In this document: piece after piece, positions 24,692 through 33,386 of the stretch | How positions within the stretch are numbered: the first letter of the stretch is position 1 | How the letters are laid out: each line of letters opens with the position of its first letter | Origin: Bacteroidota bacterium | GTDB lineage: Bacteria; Bacteroidota; Bacteroidia; Cytophagales; Cyclobacteriaceae | Assembly (NCBI GenBank): GCA_023428695.1 | Contig: JAEYWY010000028.1 | Span: 496,001 to 560,000, forward strand | Length of the DNA stretch: 64,000 bases | Direction: 5' to 3' | The notes under the pieces: model-generated | Told to the model about the DNA's origin: nothing | Seen by the model: the letters and a program-made list of their open reading frames with translations, nothing else | Database searches by the model: none | Program-made: the position numbers and the translations under genes

Positions 24692-26285
24692 ACTTACCCA
24701 CTCCAACAGGTTTTAGGAATGCGTCATTGACGATTACGATCTCATGAAACCAGTCTTCCTGCTTCTTTCGTGGTATTTCCAAAGTGACAACGGCATCGGT
24801 CCCATCAGGTTGAAGAATTCTTATCTTGTAAAAACTGAAGTAAGGAACCGTAAACCTGAACCCACCGGATTCATCAGAGGTCGTTTGTTCAACAACGGTG
24901 TTACGCGAATGATCGATAAGAAACAAAGTTGCGCCGGCGAGAATACGCAACGAATCAACAGACACAGGCAGATTGGTTCGTTGTTTTATAACACCATGAA
25001 CCAACAATGGATAAGTCTGCTGGTCCATTTGAAATTCATAAATGTCATCGTCACCGGCATCGCTTCGGGAAGTAGTAAAGTATCCACGGTATCCCGGTTC
25101 TGAGAAATACAGTCCAAAGTCATCAGCACTGCTGTTCAGTGGAAAACCCATATTAACGACATCCTCCAACGCCCCGGCACTTAAGTCAACCTTAAAGATG
25201 TCGACACCGCCAAGGCCGGCGTGGCCATTGGATGAAAAGTACAGTATATTTTCCGCGACGTGCGGTGACCCTTCGTCGAAAGGTGTGTTAACGACGGGGC
25301 CAAGATTAACAGGCTTTTGCCATGTACCATTTTTAAAATCACTTCGATACAGATCGCGGCCGCCAAATCCACCGTTCCGATCTGATGAAAAATATAACGC
25401 CATTCCATCGGAAGTTATGAATGGATCCATTGCCGATGATTTCGAGTCATTATGCGGAAACTCGCCGGTGATCTGCCACTTCCCATCAGAGACCTTTGCA
25501 AAATACAGATGCAGGGGTCTGCTCATGTCGCCGTCCTGGCGTTTTGAGGATGCCGTGAACACCATCCTGCGGCCGCTGTCATAAAGGCAAAATGGCCCAT
25601 TATGAAACTTCGACCTCAACGGACGGGGTAACATCTCGCGATCGTTAAAGAACTCGCCGCCGCCATCGATTATCCGTTTGCTGCTAAACAATTTGTAGAA
25701 CGGACTCTGCGAGGCAGGATCGACGGATTGCACAGGCGAATAGTAGTGGTTGGAAACAAAAAGAATTTCTCCATCGCCGGGTACAGCACCAAAATCATTC
25801 CCCGGGGAATTAACGGAAAGTCTACGCACTGAATACTGGAGCGAGTCCTCGAGCAGGTAGGTAAGATTTCGGATGCGCCATATTCGTCTGTTAGCCCACT
25901 CGTCGTCAGGTACTTTCTGGAGATACTCACCGAAACATGAGAGCGCCTCATCATACCGACGCGCAGCGGTCAGTGCATCACCGAACATAAAAAGATCGTT
26001 ATTTGTTAACGATCTTCTGTCACATCCGAGGAACCACGTAGCCGCATCTTCATACCGGTGCATCCTGAAGTTTGCCCGCGCCAGTTTCAGACGCACCCGC
26101 GAAGCCTCATGATTCTTCGTCAAACATCGTTCGTAATACGAGATCGCTTCCTGGTAACTTCCGTGCTCAAAAAAACGATCAGCCTGCTTTTCAAGGCTCA
26201 CACCAAGTTCAAAAACAGAACCCTGGCCCGCCAGCCAACCCGGAAGCATAATCGCACAAATGAATATCGTCGCACGGACTGTCAT
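24684..26285 (-). CDS. TPR/PD40 periplasmic protein of the SprF-associated type
   Basis: This 533-residue exported protein has a signal peptide (MTVRATIFICAIMLPGWLAG). Residues about 25-140 are tetratricopeptide repeats (YQEAISYYERCLTKN, YDEALSCFGEYLQKV). Residues about 160-415 form a WD40-like PD40 beta-propeller with repeated phrases such as ALYFSSDRNGGFGGRDLYRSD and ILYFSSNGHAGLGGVDIFKVD. The end (about 425-533) resembles a carboxypeptidase regulatory-like domain. In comparable Bacteroidota loci beside PorP/SprF, such proteins usually end in an OmpA-like peptidoglycan-binding domain; here none is visible. It overlaps the SprF-like gene by four bases upstream and the kinase by a few bases downstream. 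A periplasmic adaptor or signal transmitter is likely. Confidence 0.82.
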   Translation of the reverse strand: MTVRATIFICAIMLPGWLAGQGSVFELGVSLEKQADRFFEHGSYQEAISYYERCLTKNHEASRVRLKLARANFRMHRYEDAATWFLGCDRRSLTNNDLFMFGDALTAARRYDEALSCFGEYLQKVPDDEWANRRIWRIRNLTYLLEDSLQYSVRRLSVNSPGNDFGAVPGDGEILFVSNHYYSPVQSVDPASQSPFYKLFSSKRIIDGGGEFFNDREMLPRPLRSKFHNGPFCLYDSGRRMVFTASSKRQDGDMSRPLHLYFAKVSDGKWQITGEFPHNDSKSSAMDPFITSDGMALYFSSDRNGGFGGRDLYRSDFKNGTWQKPVNLGPVVNTPFDEGSPHVAENILYFSSNGHAGLGGVDIFKVDLSAGALEDVVNMGFPLNSSADDFGLYFSEPGYRGYFTTSRSDAGDDDIYEFQMDQQTYPLLVHGVIKQRTNLPVSVDSLRILAGATLFLIDHSRNTVVEQTTSDESGGFRFTVPYFSFYKIRILQPDGTDAVVTLEIPRKKQEDWFHEIVIVNDAFLKPVGVGKYD

Positions 26286-27220
26286 CGGGGAGAACTGATC
26301 TTATGTCGCGAAAACCGAAAAAGGTAGTTGATCGTGATCTCGTGCGAAGCGCCGGTAACCTGGGCAAGAGAGCCCGTAACGAAATCGTAACTGTAACCAA
26401 CATTCAACTGGGGTGTTACGCCTGCCCTGAGGAGAACACCCAGCGATTCATCCTTTCGCCACGATACTCCGGTAAACAACACATCGTAAATAAGCACGCC
26501 ACCATTGAGATGAATCATCGGTGAAATATCTTTACTGAACATCACGAACACCGAGGGCACAAAATCAAGCGCGTCGTTTAGTCTGATGGTATATCGCGAG
26601 AAGACGTGAACGGTCTGCACCATCGGATTCACAGTAGTCGAATCGTTGGGCATCCATTTCGCCGGAATAAAACCGGGTACCGACACACCGGCCTGAATAT
26701 TCTTTCCTTTCAGAAACAGGCCTGCCCCGATGTCAAAATGATTTTCGGAAAATGCTGCTGCCGGAATTCGCGGATCACCTGAAGCATTGCCGTCAAGGGA
26801 AAGGTAATCGGCGCGTACGTTTCTCAGTCCGCCCTGAATACCGAAAGAAAGACTGGTTTCTTGTCCAACCCTGAGATGGTACGCCGCAACAGCCTGGAGA
26901 GAAAGATTCTTATGAACACCAATGCGATCACTAATACCAAACAAGCCTACTCCAAGTCGCTTACGCGGGAACGGCATGTGGGCCGAGAACGTGAACGTCT
27001 CAGGCGCACCATCGATACCGGTCCACTGGCTTCTTGCCGCTACTGTCATACTCAGAGCATCATCTGCGCCGGCATAGGCAGGATTAATGACCAACGGATT
27101 GAACATGTATTGCGAATACATTGGCCGCATTTGCGCATACGACACACACGGCCCAGCGATAATCAGCGCCACAACCCAAAACCGGATTTTTAACGGGCCA
27201 TATATTGCGCGCGGCTTCAT
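26282..27220 (-). CDS. PorP/SprF-family outer-membrane protein
   Basis: This 312-residue protein has a signal peptide ending at VSYAQ, followed by the family hallmark PMYSQYMFNPLVINPAYAGADD near residue 33. The rest alternates amphipathic strands typical of an outer-membrane barrel (GVGLFGISDRIGVHKN, HFDIGAGLFLKG). SprF-like proteins help individual type IX secretion cargo, such as SprB in Flavobacterium, to reach or stay at the cell surface. The gene directly follows the type B cargo gene, with TAATG sharing one base, which is the usual arrangement for a dedicated cargo and its SprF. It is second in the four-gene operon. Confidence 0.9.
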   Translation of the reverse strand: MKPRAIYGPLKIRFWVVALIIAGPCVSYAQMRPMYSQYMFNPLVINPAYAGADDALSMTVAARSQWTGIDGAPETFTFSAHMPFPRKRLGVGLFGISDRIGVHKNLSLQAVAAYHLRVGQETSLSFGIQGGLRNVRADYLSLDGNASGDPRIPAAAFSENHFDIGAGLFLKGKNIQAGVSVPGFIPAKWMPNDSTTVNPMVQTVHVFSRYTIRLNDALDFVPSVFVMFSKDISPMIHLNGGVLIYDVLFTGVSWRKDESLGVLLRAGVTPQLNVGYSYDFVTGSLAQVTGASHEITINYLFRFSRHKISSPR

Positions 27221-28497
27221 TACTCAATCAGCTCAATAAAACCTTTTTGCAACACCGGCTTCGCTCCGGTGATAATTCGAATGACATAGAAGTACGTTCC
27301 GGTGGGCAATGCCTCACCTTTGGCACCTCTTCCACTCCACACGACAGATTCGTTGTCATATCCCGAAGCTCGAAAGACTTCATTTCCCCAACGGTCAACG
27401 ATCGTAACCTGATTGTCGGGGTAAGAGTCTATATGAGAAACCAAAAGCTTATCATTAATTCCGTCACCGTTTGCTGTGATGATTGGCGTGAGAATTTTTA
27501 TTTCAGGCTCTTCTTCATTCGGTGTGACTGGCAGTATGGTAACAGTGACGTCAAACTCACAGATGGCAGAGTTGCCAGAATTGTCGGTCGCCGTATAGGT
27601 CACCCGTGTTGTTCCTGCCGGAAAAGATGACCCCGGACTATGCGAACTTACGAACGAAAGCACGCTACAATTGTCGCTTGCAGTCGGCTCTTCCCAATTA
27701 ACAACACCACCATCGGAAGATGCTTCGACCGAAATATCAGCGGGGCAATTCTCAATCACGGGAGGCAAGTTGTCCTTAACGTTTACGGTAAATGACCAAC
27801 TTGCTGAATTTCCCTTCGAGTCCTTTGCCTCATACGTAACAAGCGTTTCACCTGCAGCAAAGTTGTCACCAGGAGAATGACTTTTCGTAACGACGACGGG
27901 GTTGCAATCGTTGAACTTGGGCGGCAACCACGTTACCGGCGTGGTGCACCCTTCCGTTATGTTGGCAGATATGGTATTTGGGAGCGGCTCAAGCAACTCA
28001 GGGGGCGCAGTATCGATGAACGGCCCTCCTTCACAACACAAAGCTCCGCCAAGACTGAATCCGGAAACGATAGTGAAAGAGTTCGCGAGTACCTTGTTGA
28101 CAAACAGTCCTGCAGCGCAGTTCGTTGAAGTCGAATACACAATGTTTCCGTCTATCGCAAATTCCAGTGTATTCCCTCTGAACCTTCCGCCTGGAAGCGT
28201 TCCCGTCACAGTGATCAGCCCACCCGGATCAACATACTCTGAGTAGAGTTGACCATTAACTTCACTTAGAGTAACGAGAGCCGCTGGACCATCATAGCGC
28301 ACAGTGAGTGCGTTAATGGTGCCAGTGCACGTCACGCATACCTGCGGGCAATTGCAATCCTGCGCTTGCACTGCTGTAACTGAAACTACGGATAATAGCA
28401 GGATCATGCACCCCATGGAGCGCAGAACGCGGCGGAGTAATGTGCACGAAATTACCCCACTGCGGGAAGAAGCACGGTGAACAGCGACATGTCCCAT
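27220..28497 (-). CDS. T9SS type B cargo protein with two HYR domains
   Basis: This 425-residue protein has a signal region ending at VSVTAVQAQ, a cysteine-rich start (DCNCPQVCVTC), and then two HYR repeats (about 165-245 and 246-328), each with the PP.I..CP...V / SHSPG..F.AG.T.VTY.A.D..GN pattern. The C-terminal 85 residues (ANGDGINDKLLVSHIDSYPD through GTYFYVIRI) are the gliding-motility-associated type B C-terminal signal that sends proteins through the type IX secretion system. It is therefore probably a surface protein or adhesin. I chose the ATG at 28497; the ATG 28416 is an alternative. It is the first gene of the operon, divergent from the EPS genes. Confidence 0.85.
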   Translation of the reverse strand: MGHVAVHRASSRSGVISCTLLRRVLRSMGCMILLLSVVSVTAVQAQDCNCPQVCVTCTGTINALTVRYDGPAALVTLSEVNGQLYSEYVDPGGLITVTGTLPGGRFRGNTLEFAIDGNIVYSTSTNCAAGLFVNKVLANSFTIVSGFSLGGALCCEGGPFIDTAPPELLEPLPNTISANITEGCTTPVTWLPPKFNDCNPVVVTKSHSPGDNFAAGETLVTYEAKDSKGNSASWSFTVNVKDNLPPVIENCPADISVEASSDGGVVNWEEPTASDNCSVLSFVSSHSPGSSFPAGTTRVTYTATDNSGNSAICEFDVTVTILPVTPNEEEPEIKILTPIITANGDGINDKLLVSHIDSYPDNQVTIVDRWGNEVFRASGYDNESVVWSGRGAKGEALPTGTYFYVIRIITGAKPVLQKGFIELIE

Positions 28498-28773
28498 CAA
28501 AAAAAGTGTGGTTATAAGCTCAAAAAATGAATGTCTTTTTCACACTTGAACATATAAACTAAGAAAATCAGGGTGGAAAATGCTATTGTCGTTTTTTCGG
28601 ACGATGTAAGGTCACAGCATATCCGTACGTGCAAGCGGGAATGAAATTTTAATAGGCCTATACTCAGACTGAGCAGTACCCCTCAGGCCTTGTTTTGTAT
28701 GTGTATGATTTACCTAAAGAATACAGGTTTTCCCGTCGGTTTTCCATTAAAAAAACATACATCCCTCCAGGAT

Positions 28774-28823
28774 ACAGGTCCGGCAGGGCAACACCTCCCT
28801 TTGCAAGGGGACCCTGTACCTGT
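28774..28823 (+). other. Nested hairpin in the leader of the EPS operon
   Basis: Three stacked stems are visible: ACAGGT (28774-28779) with ACCTGT (28818-28823), CAGGG (28784-28788) with CCCTG (28812-28816), and CCCTT (28797-28801) with AAGGG (28805-28809). They are separated by internal loops and end in a three-base loop. The structure lies 37 bases before the likely GTG start of the first glycosyltransferase. No T-run follows, so it is not a plain terminator. It matches no riboswitch class that I can recognise. The rest of the gap 28501-28773 shows no gene. Confidence 0.5.
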
Positions 28824-28859
28824 CAGGGAATCTTTCAATCTACCTTAAGCTACCCGGCT

Positions 28860-30029
28860 GTGCATACCAATCTGACACCGCTTACAATCTTGATGGTAGG
28901 ATCATTACCAATTGATCTCGACCACGTCAAAGGTGGAGTCGAAGCCGTGATCATCAATCTGTTTGAAGGCTTCCGTAAGCTCGACGATATCAGGATTGTA
29001 CATGTCGCCTTCAGCAAGGAAATCACGATCGAAAAAAAAATTCAGTTCGCTCCAAACATAGTGATCCATTTCTTCCCGTTTGCAAGTCAATTTGAACTTA
29101 TCGATTACGTCATTAATACAAAGGCGTTAAGAAATATCATCAGCCGCGAGAAGCCAGACCTGATTCATATCCAGGAAATCACGCCCCAGATATTGCGCTT
29201 TCTCCGATTTCCAAAAGACCGAATCGTAGTCACGCAACACGGCGTTATGACGGAGGAATTAAAATATATGACTGGCGTCAGTCAAAAGATGAAAGGCATG
29301 TTCAAAGCGGCGATCGAACGGTTTGTTTTTCCTCGTTTCAGGAATATCATTTTTATCTCAGAATACAACCTCCGACTGTTCACAGGCAAACCAAAACTAC
29401 AAACGAGAATTTTCAATCCAGTTCATCCGGTTTTCCTGGATACAATACCTTCCGAACCATACCAATCAAACAACTTGCTTTACGTCGGTGTGATAAGCCG
29501 TCGAAAAAATCTGGGCATCGTCATTCGGGCACTTGCACGAATTAGAGACGAATATACATTCAGGCTTCACGTCGTCGGTGGATTTAAAGACGCGTCTTAT
29601 GAATCGGAAATCAGAAGCCTTGTCACGACAACGGGTCTTACTGATCGCATCGTATTTCACGGTTGGCTTACACAGGTTCAGATCGCCGGACTATACACGG
29701 AGTCACCAATCCTCATCCTCCCTTCATTGCAGGAAACGCTACCCGTAAGTATCGCCGAAGCGATGGCGCGCGGTCGTATCGTAATTGCTTCAGACGTAGG
29801 CGGCATAAGCGAAATGTTTAAGGACGGTATTTCGGGATTTCTATTTGAACGAAATAACTCTGACAAACTCGTGAGCGTTCTGCGAACGGTGTTTGAACGC
29901 ACCGACGACAACGATGTCGGCATACGGGCCCGGAAAGAAGCAATGCAAAAGTTTCATCCGGTAAACGTCGCCCGCGAGACGGTTTCTTTTTACCGACAAG
30001 TTCTCAGAACAACAAGCGACGGCCGATGA
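28860..30029 (+). CDS. Glycosyltransferase family 4
   Basis: This 389-residue cytoplasmic enzyme transfers a sugar from a nucleotide donor to a growing lipid-linked repeat. It has the GT-B fold: N-terminal LTILMVGSLP and GGVEAVIINL acceptor domain, then a second domain starting near YVGVISRRKNLGIVIRAL with the donor-site E-x7-E motif in PSLQETLPVSIAEAMARG. The frame is open further upstream to 28695, but that part overlaps the structured leader and has no GT4 character, so the GTG at 28860 (HTNLTPLTILMVG) is the better start; an ATG at 28893 lies inside the first strand. It is first in the EPS operon and overlaps the next gene by ATGA. The sugar is unknown. Confidence 0.85.
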   Translation: MHTNLTPLTILMVGSLPIDLDHVKGGVEAVIINLFEGFRKLDDIRIVHVAFSKEITIEKKIQFAPNIVIHFFPFASQFELIDYVINTKALRNIISREKPDLIHIQEITPQILRFLRFPKDRIVVTQHGVMTEELKYMTGVSQKMKGMFKAAIERFVFPRFRNIIFISEYNLRLFTGKPKLQTRIFNPVHPVFLDTIPSEPYQSNNLLYVGVISRRKNLGIVIRALARIRDEYTFRLHVVGGFKDASYESEIRSLVTTTGLTDRIVFHGWLTQVQIAGLYTESPILILPSLQETLPVSIAEAMARGRIVIASDVGGISEMFKDGISGFLFERNNSDKLVSVLRTVFERTDDNDVGIRARKEAMQKFHPVNVARETVSFYRQVLRTTSDGR

Positions 30030-31144
30030 AAAAGCGTGTGATCTTTTTTGGCATCAAGACATTTCCTTCCCAGGGGGGTACCGATCGCGTTGCCGAAAAC
30101 CTCATCATTCAATTACGAGAAGCGTATGATATAACCCTTTACTGTTTTCGTGATCCTGCTGCAAAAGATCACATACCCGGAATAAACGTTATTCAAATGC
30201 CGCGCATCGGAACAGGAAGCGCCGGCGCATTTCTGTACTTTTTTCTTTCGGCAATACACTTACTCTTCACACAACGGGCGGATCTGATCCATGCACACAA
30301 GACTGATTGCGCATTTTTCATCCCGCTGTTGCGTCTTCGTTTCCCCGTAGTTGCTACCTCACATGAAGCACCCTACAGGCGGGACAAGTGGAATGGTTTG
30401 CAAAGTCTTTACTTCAAACTTGCGGAGCGGCTCTTTATTGATTCACCAGACCTTTGTACATGCATATCCGAACCCTTGACGAAGTATTATATCGAACGGT
30501 ATGGACGAGACGTGGTTTTCCTCCCCAACGGAATTAATCCTATCACGACAGATTCATTCGACTTTGCCGGTGTAGAAAAATTTCTCCCGGAAGGTGTGTC
30601 TTTGGACCGCCCATATGTCCTGTTTTCAGCGCGGCGTATTATGAAAACAAAGGGATGCCATACGATGCTTGAGGCCCTGGTCAGCGCACAATATACCGGT
30701 CAGGTACTGATCGCAGGAGAATTGACCCACAACCCGGACTACGTAGCGCGGCTTCGGCGTGCAGGACAGTCGTTGAACATGCATTTTCTCGGCTTCGTAC
30801 ATCCCCTCCCGGCTTTGCTGGCACTGGTTAGCCGCGCCGATCTCTTCATCTTCCCTTCAGAAACCGAAGGCATGTCGATTATGCTGCTCGAAGTAGCCTC
30901 GGCAGGGCGGCCAATTGTCGCAAGTGATATCCCGGAGAACCTGCAAGTCTTTACAGAAAACGAGGTATTATTTTTTAAGGTCGGTAATACGCCGGACCTG
31001 GCAGACAGAATACGTATGGCCATGAGTCAGAGACATGAAATGGAAGCAATGGCGATCCGATGCCGTGAAAAAGTTTACACCGACTTCGTGTGGGACAAGA
31101 TTGCCGCAAGATATGCGGAGGTTTATCAAACTGTAATTGGATAG
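30026..31144 (+). CDS. Glycosyltransferase family 4
   Basis: This 372-residue GT-B enzyme starts with MKKRVIFFGIKTFPSQGGTD, a typical GT4 N-terminus with the glycine-rich acceptor loop. DLIHAHKTDCAFF and VVATSHE mark the first domain; the second includes VLFSARRIMKTKG and the donor-site motif SETEGMSIMLLEVASAGRP. It is translationally coupled to the first glycosyltransferase (four-base overlap) and is followed within eight bases by the initiating transferase gene. Together the genes build an oligosaccharide unit on the lipid carrier. Donor and acceptor are unknown. Confidence 0.87.
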   Translation: MKKRVIFFGIKTFPSQGGTDRVAENLIIQLREAYDITLYCFRDPAAKDHIPGINVIQMPRIGTGSAGAFLYFFLSAIHLLFTQRADLIHAHKTDCAFFIPLLRLRFPVVATSHEAPYRRDKWNGLQSLYFKLAERLFIDSPDLCTCISEPLTKYYIERYGRDVVFLPNGINPITTDSFDFAGVEKFLPEGVSLDRPYVLFSARRIMKTKGCHTMLEALVSAQYTGQVLIAGELTHNPDYVARLRRAGQSLNMHFLGFVHPLPALLALVSRADLFIFPSETEGMSIMLLEVASAGRPIVASDIPENLQVFTENEVLFFKVGNTPDLADRIRMAMSQRHEMEAMAIRCREKVYTDFVWDKIAARYAEVYQTVIG

Positions 31145-31151
31145 ACAGAGA

Positions 31152-32510
31152 ATGACTTTCAAGAAGAGAAATCTGATTTACCTGTTCCTGGTTATTGATC
31201 TTGTCCTTCTGAACATATCATTGGTGATCGTGTCATTTTTTCACTATGGGGAAATGCTGACACCAAATGCGCTGGTCGCACTGCTGAACGTTACCTGGCT
31301 GCTTACCTATGTATTCAACCTTGACGACAGCTTCTTTGATATCGATGACATTGTAAAACGCGCACGTAACCTGCTTAAGAAAGTATTGTTTTACGTTGCG
31401 TTCAGCGCCTTGTTATTTGTGGTGCTCGATCTTGACGACATCTCGCGCGCAATGTTCCTGGGATCAAGCCTCGTGTTCCTCATTCTGAAATTCCTGTTCT
31501 CATTCTTTGCAGCTTACCTTGTCGCACATCGTCAGGACGGACCTATCAACAGGAAAATACTGATTGTCGGAACCGGCAAAGTGGCCGCTGCCATTCACAG
31601 CTACTATAATTTCACCCGCGCACAGGGTACAGTTATCGGATTTCTTGACGACAACAAAAGTGCTTCGAAGAACCTCAATATCCTCGGTGGAGTTCAGGAC
31701 TTCCAGAACGTGTTTGACGAGTACCGGTTCAACGAAGTCATAATCACACTTCCATTGTCCCGCGAAGGAGAAATTAAATACATCGTCAACATTGCTGAAT
31801 ACAACGGGGTAAGACCGCAGGTTGTCGCTAACTACTACAGTCTCTTTGGCCGTAACTTCGAAATTACCGACATGGGCGGCATACCGATCGTAAACATCCG
31901 GGAAGTGCCCCTGGATTCGTACATGGCCCGAATCAGAAAACGTGCATTTGACTTTTGTTTTGCTGTAGCTGCGTTGATCATGCTTATGCCATTGTTTGTA
32001 GTTATAGCTATCGCAATTAAACTCGACTCGAGAGGCCCCATTTTTTATCGTCCGGTTAGAATAGGAAAACGCGGAATGCCAATCTCCGTGTTTAAGTTCC
32101 GGTCTATGCGGCATAGTAAAGAGACACAAAACAGGTCAACGGTAATGGACGACGAACGAATCACCAAAGTCGGGAAATTTATCCGCAAATATAGTCTCGA
32201 TGAACTTCCCCAACTCATCAATGTGGTGAAGAACGAAATGTCGTTGGTTGGTCCGCGTCCGCACCGAACCGATCTGAACAAACGATTCCAGCAAAACGCA
32301 CAAAACTATCTGGTACGACAATACATCAAACCCGGCATAACGGGTTGGGCTCAAGTCAACGGATGGAGGGGACCGACGGAGACCAAGTTCCAGTATGTAG
32401 CGCGCACGTTGCATGACCTGTGGTATATCGAACACTGGTCATTCGCGCTGGATTTGTATATCATCTACCTGACCATATTCGGAAAGAAAACCAGAACCAA
32501 TGCATTCTAA
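31152..32510 (+). CDS. Undecaprenyl-phosphate sugar phosphotransferase (WcaJ/WbaP type)
   Basis: This 452-residue polyisoprenyl-phosphate hexose-1-phosphate transferase starts EPS repeat synthesis by loading the first sugar on undecaprenyl phosphate. Four N-terminal membrane helices (about residues 7-115) precede a CoA-binding-like Rossmann domain (ILIVGTGKVAAAIH). A further hydrophobic helix (about 268-290) leads to the catalytic bacterial sugar transferase domain with KFRSM, DELPQLINVVKNEMSLVGPRP and KPGITGWAQVNGWRG. The frame opens at a TTG (31137) inside the preceding gene; the ATG at 31152 is the natural start. The first sugar (glucose, galactose or other) cannot be told. Confidence 0.93.
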   Translation: MTFKKRNLIYLFLVIDLVLLNISLVIVSFFHYGEMLTPNALVALLNVTWLLTYVFNLDDSFFDIDDIVKRARNLLKKVLFYVAFSALLFVVLDLDDISRAMFLGSSLVFLILKFLFSFFAAYLVAHRQDGPINRKILIVGTGKVAAAIHSYYNFTRAQGTVIGFLDDNKSASKNLNILGGVQDFQNVFDEYRFNEVIITLPLSREGEIKYIVNIAEYNGVRPQVVANYYSLFGRNFEITDMGGIPIVNIREVPLDSYMARIRKRAFDFCFAVAALIMLMPLFVVIAIAIKLDSRGPIFYRPVRIGKRGMPISVFKFRSMRHSKETQNRSTVMDDERITKVGKFIRKYSLDELPQLINVVKNEMSLVGPRPHRTDLNKRFQQNAQNYLVRQYIKPGITGWAQVNGWRGPTETKFQYVARTLHDLWYIEHWSFALDLYIIYLTIFGKKTRTNAF

Positions 32511-32558
32511 TCACAATTAAAAGTACCAACTCAACCACGATAATCCCTTTTAATCCCT

Positions 32559-33356
32559 ATGAAAAAGCACGTCAGCAATGCCGCACGTCTTGTCCCCTGC
32601 GCTCTACTCTTACTTCTCGCCATTTCAGGATGCCGATCAAACAAAGATTTAAGCATGCTTACCGACGCAAGTCCGGTCATGAAAGGTGTGCCTGCCGGCC
32701 GATCAGAATATAAAATTCAACCGAATGATAACCTGTATGTCAGCATCATTTCGCCCAATGAAGAGATGAACGACATCTACAATCCCGCGACGGTCGGCAA
32801 TGCACGGGCGATTAACAATATATGGCAGACTTTGTCCGGGCAGTTTGTTCAGGGCTATCTGGTCGAGTCTGATGGCAATGTCACACTGCCGATTGTTGGT
32901 CGTGTCCAGATCGCCGGAAAAACAATGCGGGAAGCAGAAGAAATAATTCAAGGCCGGGCACAGGAATATCTTAAGGAAGTGACGGCGAAGGTACGTGTAC
33001 TCAACTACAAAATAACGGTGGTGGGTGAAGTACAGACGCCGGGCGTATACTATAACTACAACTACGAGTATACAGTTTTTGACGCGATCAGTTCGGCAAG
33101 CGGCTTTCGCAACGCAGCTGATTTGAAAAACGTACTGGTGCTCCGACAAACAAATGAGGGAAGCAAGTCCTTCAAACTCAACATGAATTCCAAAAGCACC
33201 CTCGCTTCCGAGGCTTACTTTCTTATGCCTAACGACGTGGTTGTCATACAGCCCTCCAGGTACAAGAATGTCGAACTGCGGTTACCGATCTATACCGTTG
33301 CCCTTTCAACGGTTACGACGTTCCTGCTGGTACTAAACTATATCTCCAACAATTGA
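32559..33356 (+). CDS. Polysaccharide export lipoprotein (Wza-like)
   Basis: This 265-residue outer-membrane protein has a lipoprotein signal with lipobox LAISGC (Cys near residue 25). The poly_export domain starts at EYKIQPNDNLYVSIISPNE and is followed by an SLBB-type domain (YKITVVGEVQTPGVYYNYNYEYTVFDAISSASGF). The C-terminus has a hydrophobic helix (LPIYTVALSTVTTFLLVLNYI) typical of Bacteroidota Wza homologues. Such proteins form the export channel that works with the co-polymerase encoded 30 bases downstream. It lies in the EPS operon, 48 bases after the initiating transferase. Confidence 0.92.
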   Translation: MKKHVSNAARLVPCALLLLLAISGCRSNKDLSMLTDASPVMKGVPAGRSEYKIQPNDNLYVSIISPNEEMNDIYNPATVGNARAINNIWQTLSGQFVQGYLVESDGNVTLPIVGRVQIAGKTMREAEEIIQGRAQEYLKEVTAKVRVLNYKITVVGEVQTPGVYYNYNYEYTVFDAISSASGFRNAADLKNVLVLRQTNEGSKSFKLNMNSKSTLASEAYFLMPNDVVVIQPSRYKNVELRLPIYTVALSTVTTFLLVLNYISNN

Positions 33357-33386
33357 AAGGCAATAACAAACGAGGATTGAACAGTG

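Noticed and set aside
28695..28859. N-terminal extension of the first EPS glycosyltransferase
   Set aside because: The stretch contains the nested hairpin and encodes a sequence without GT4 character, so it is more likely leader RNA.
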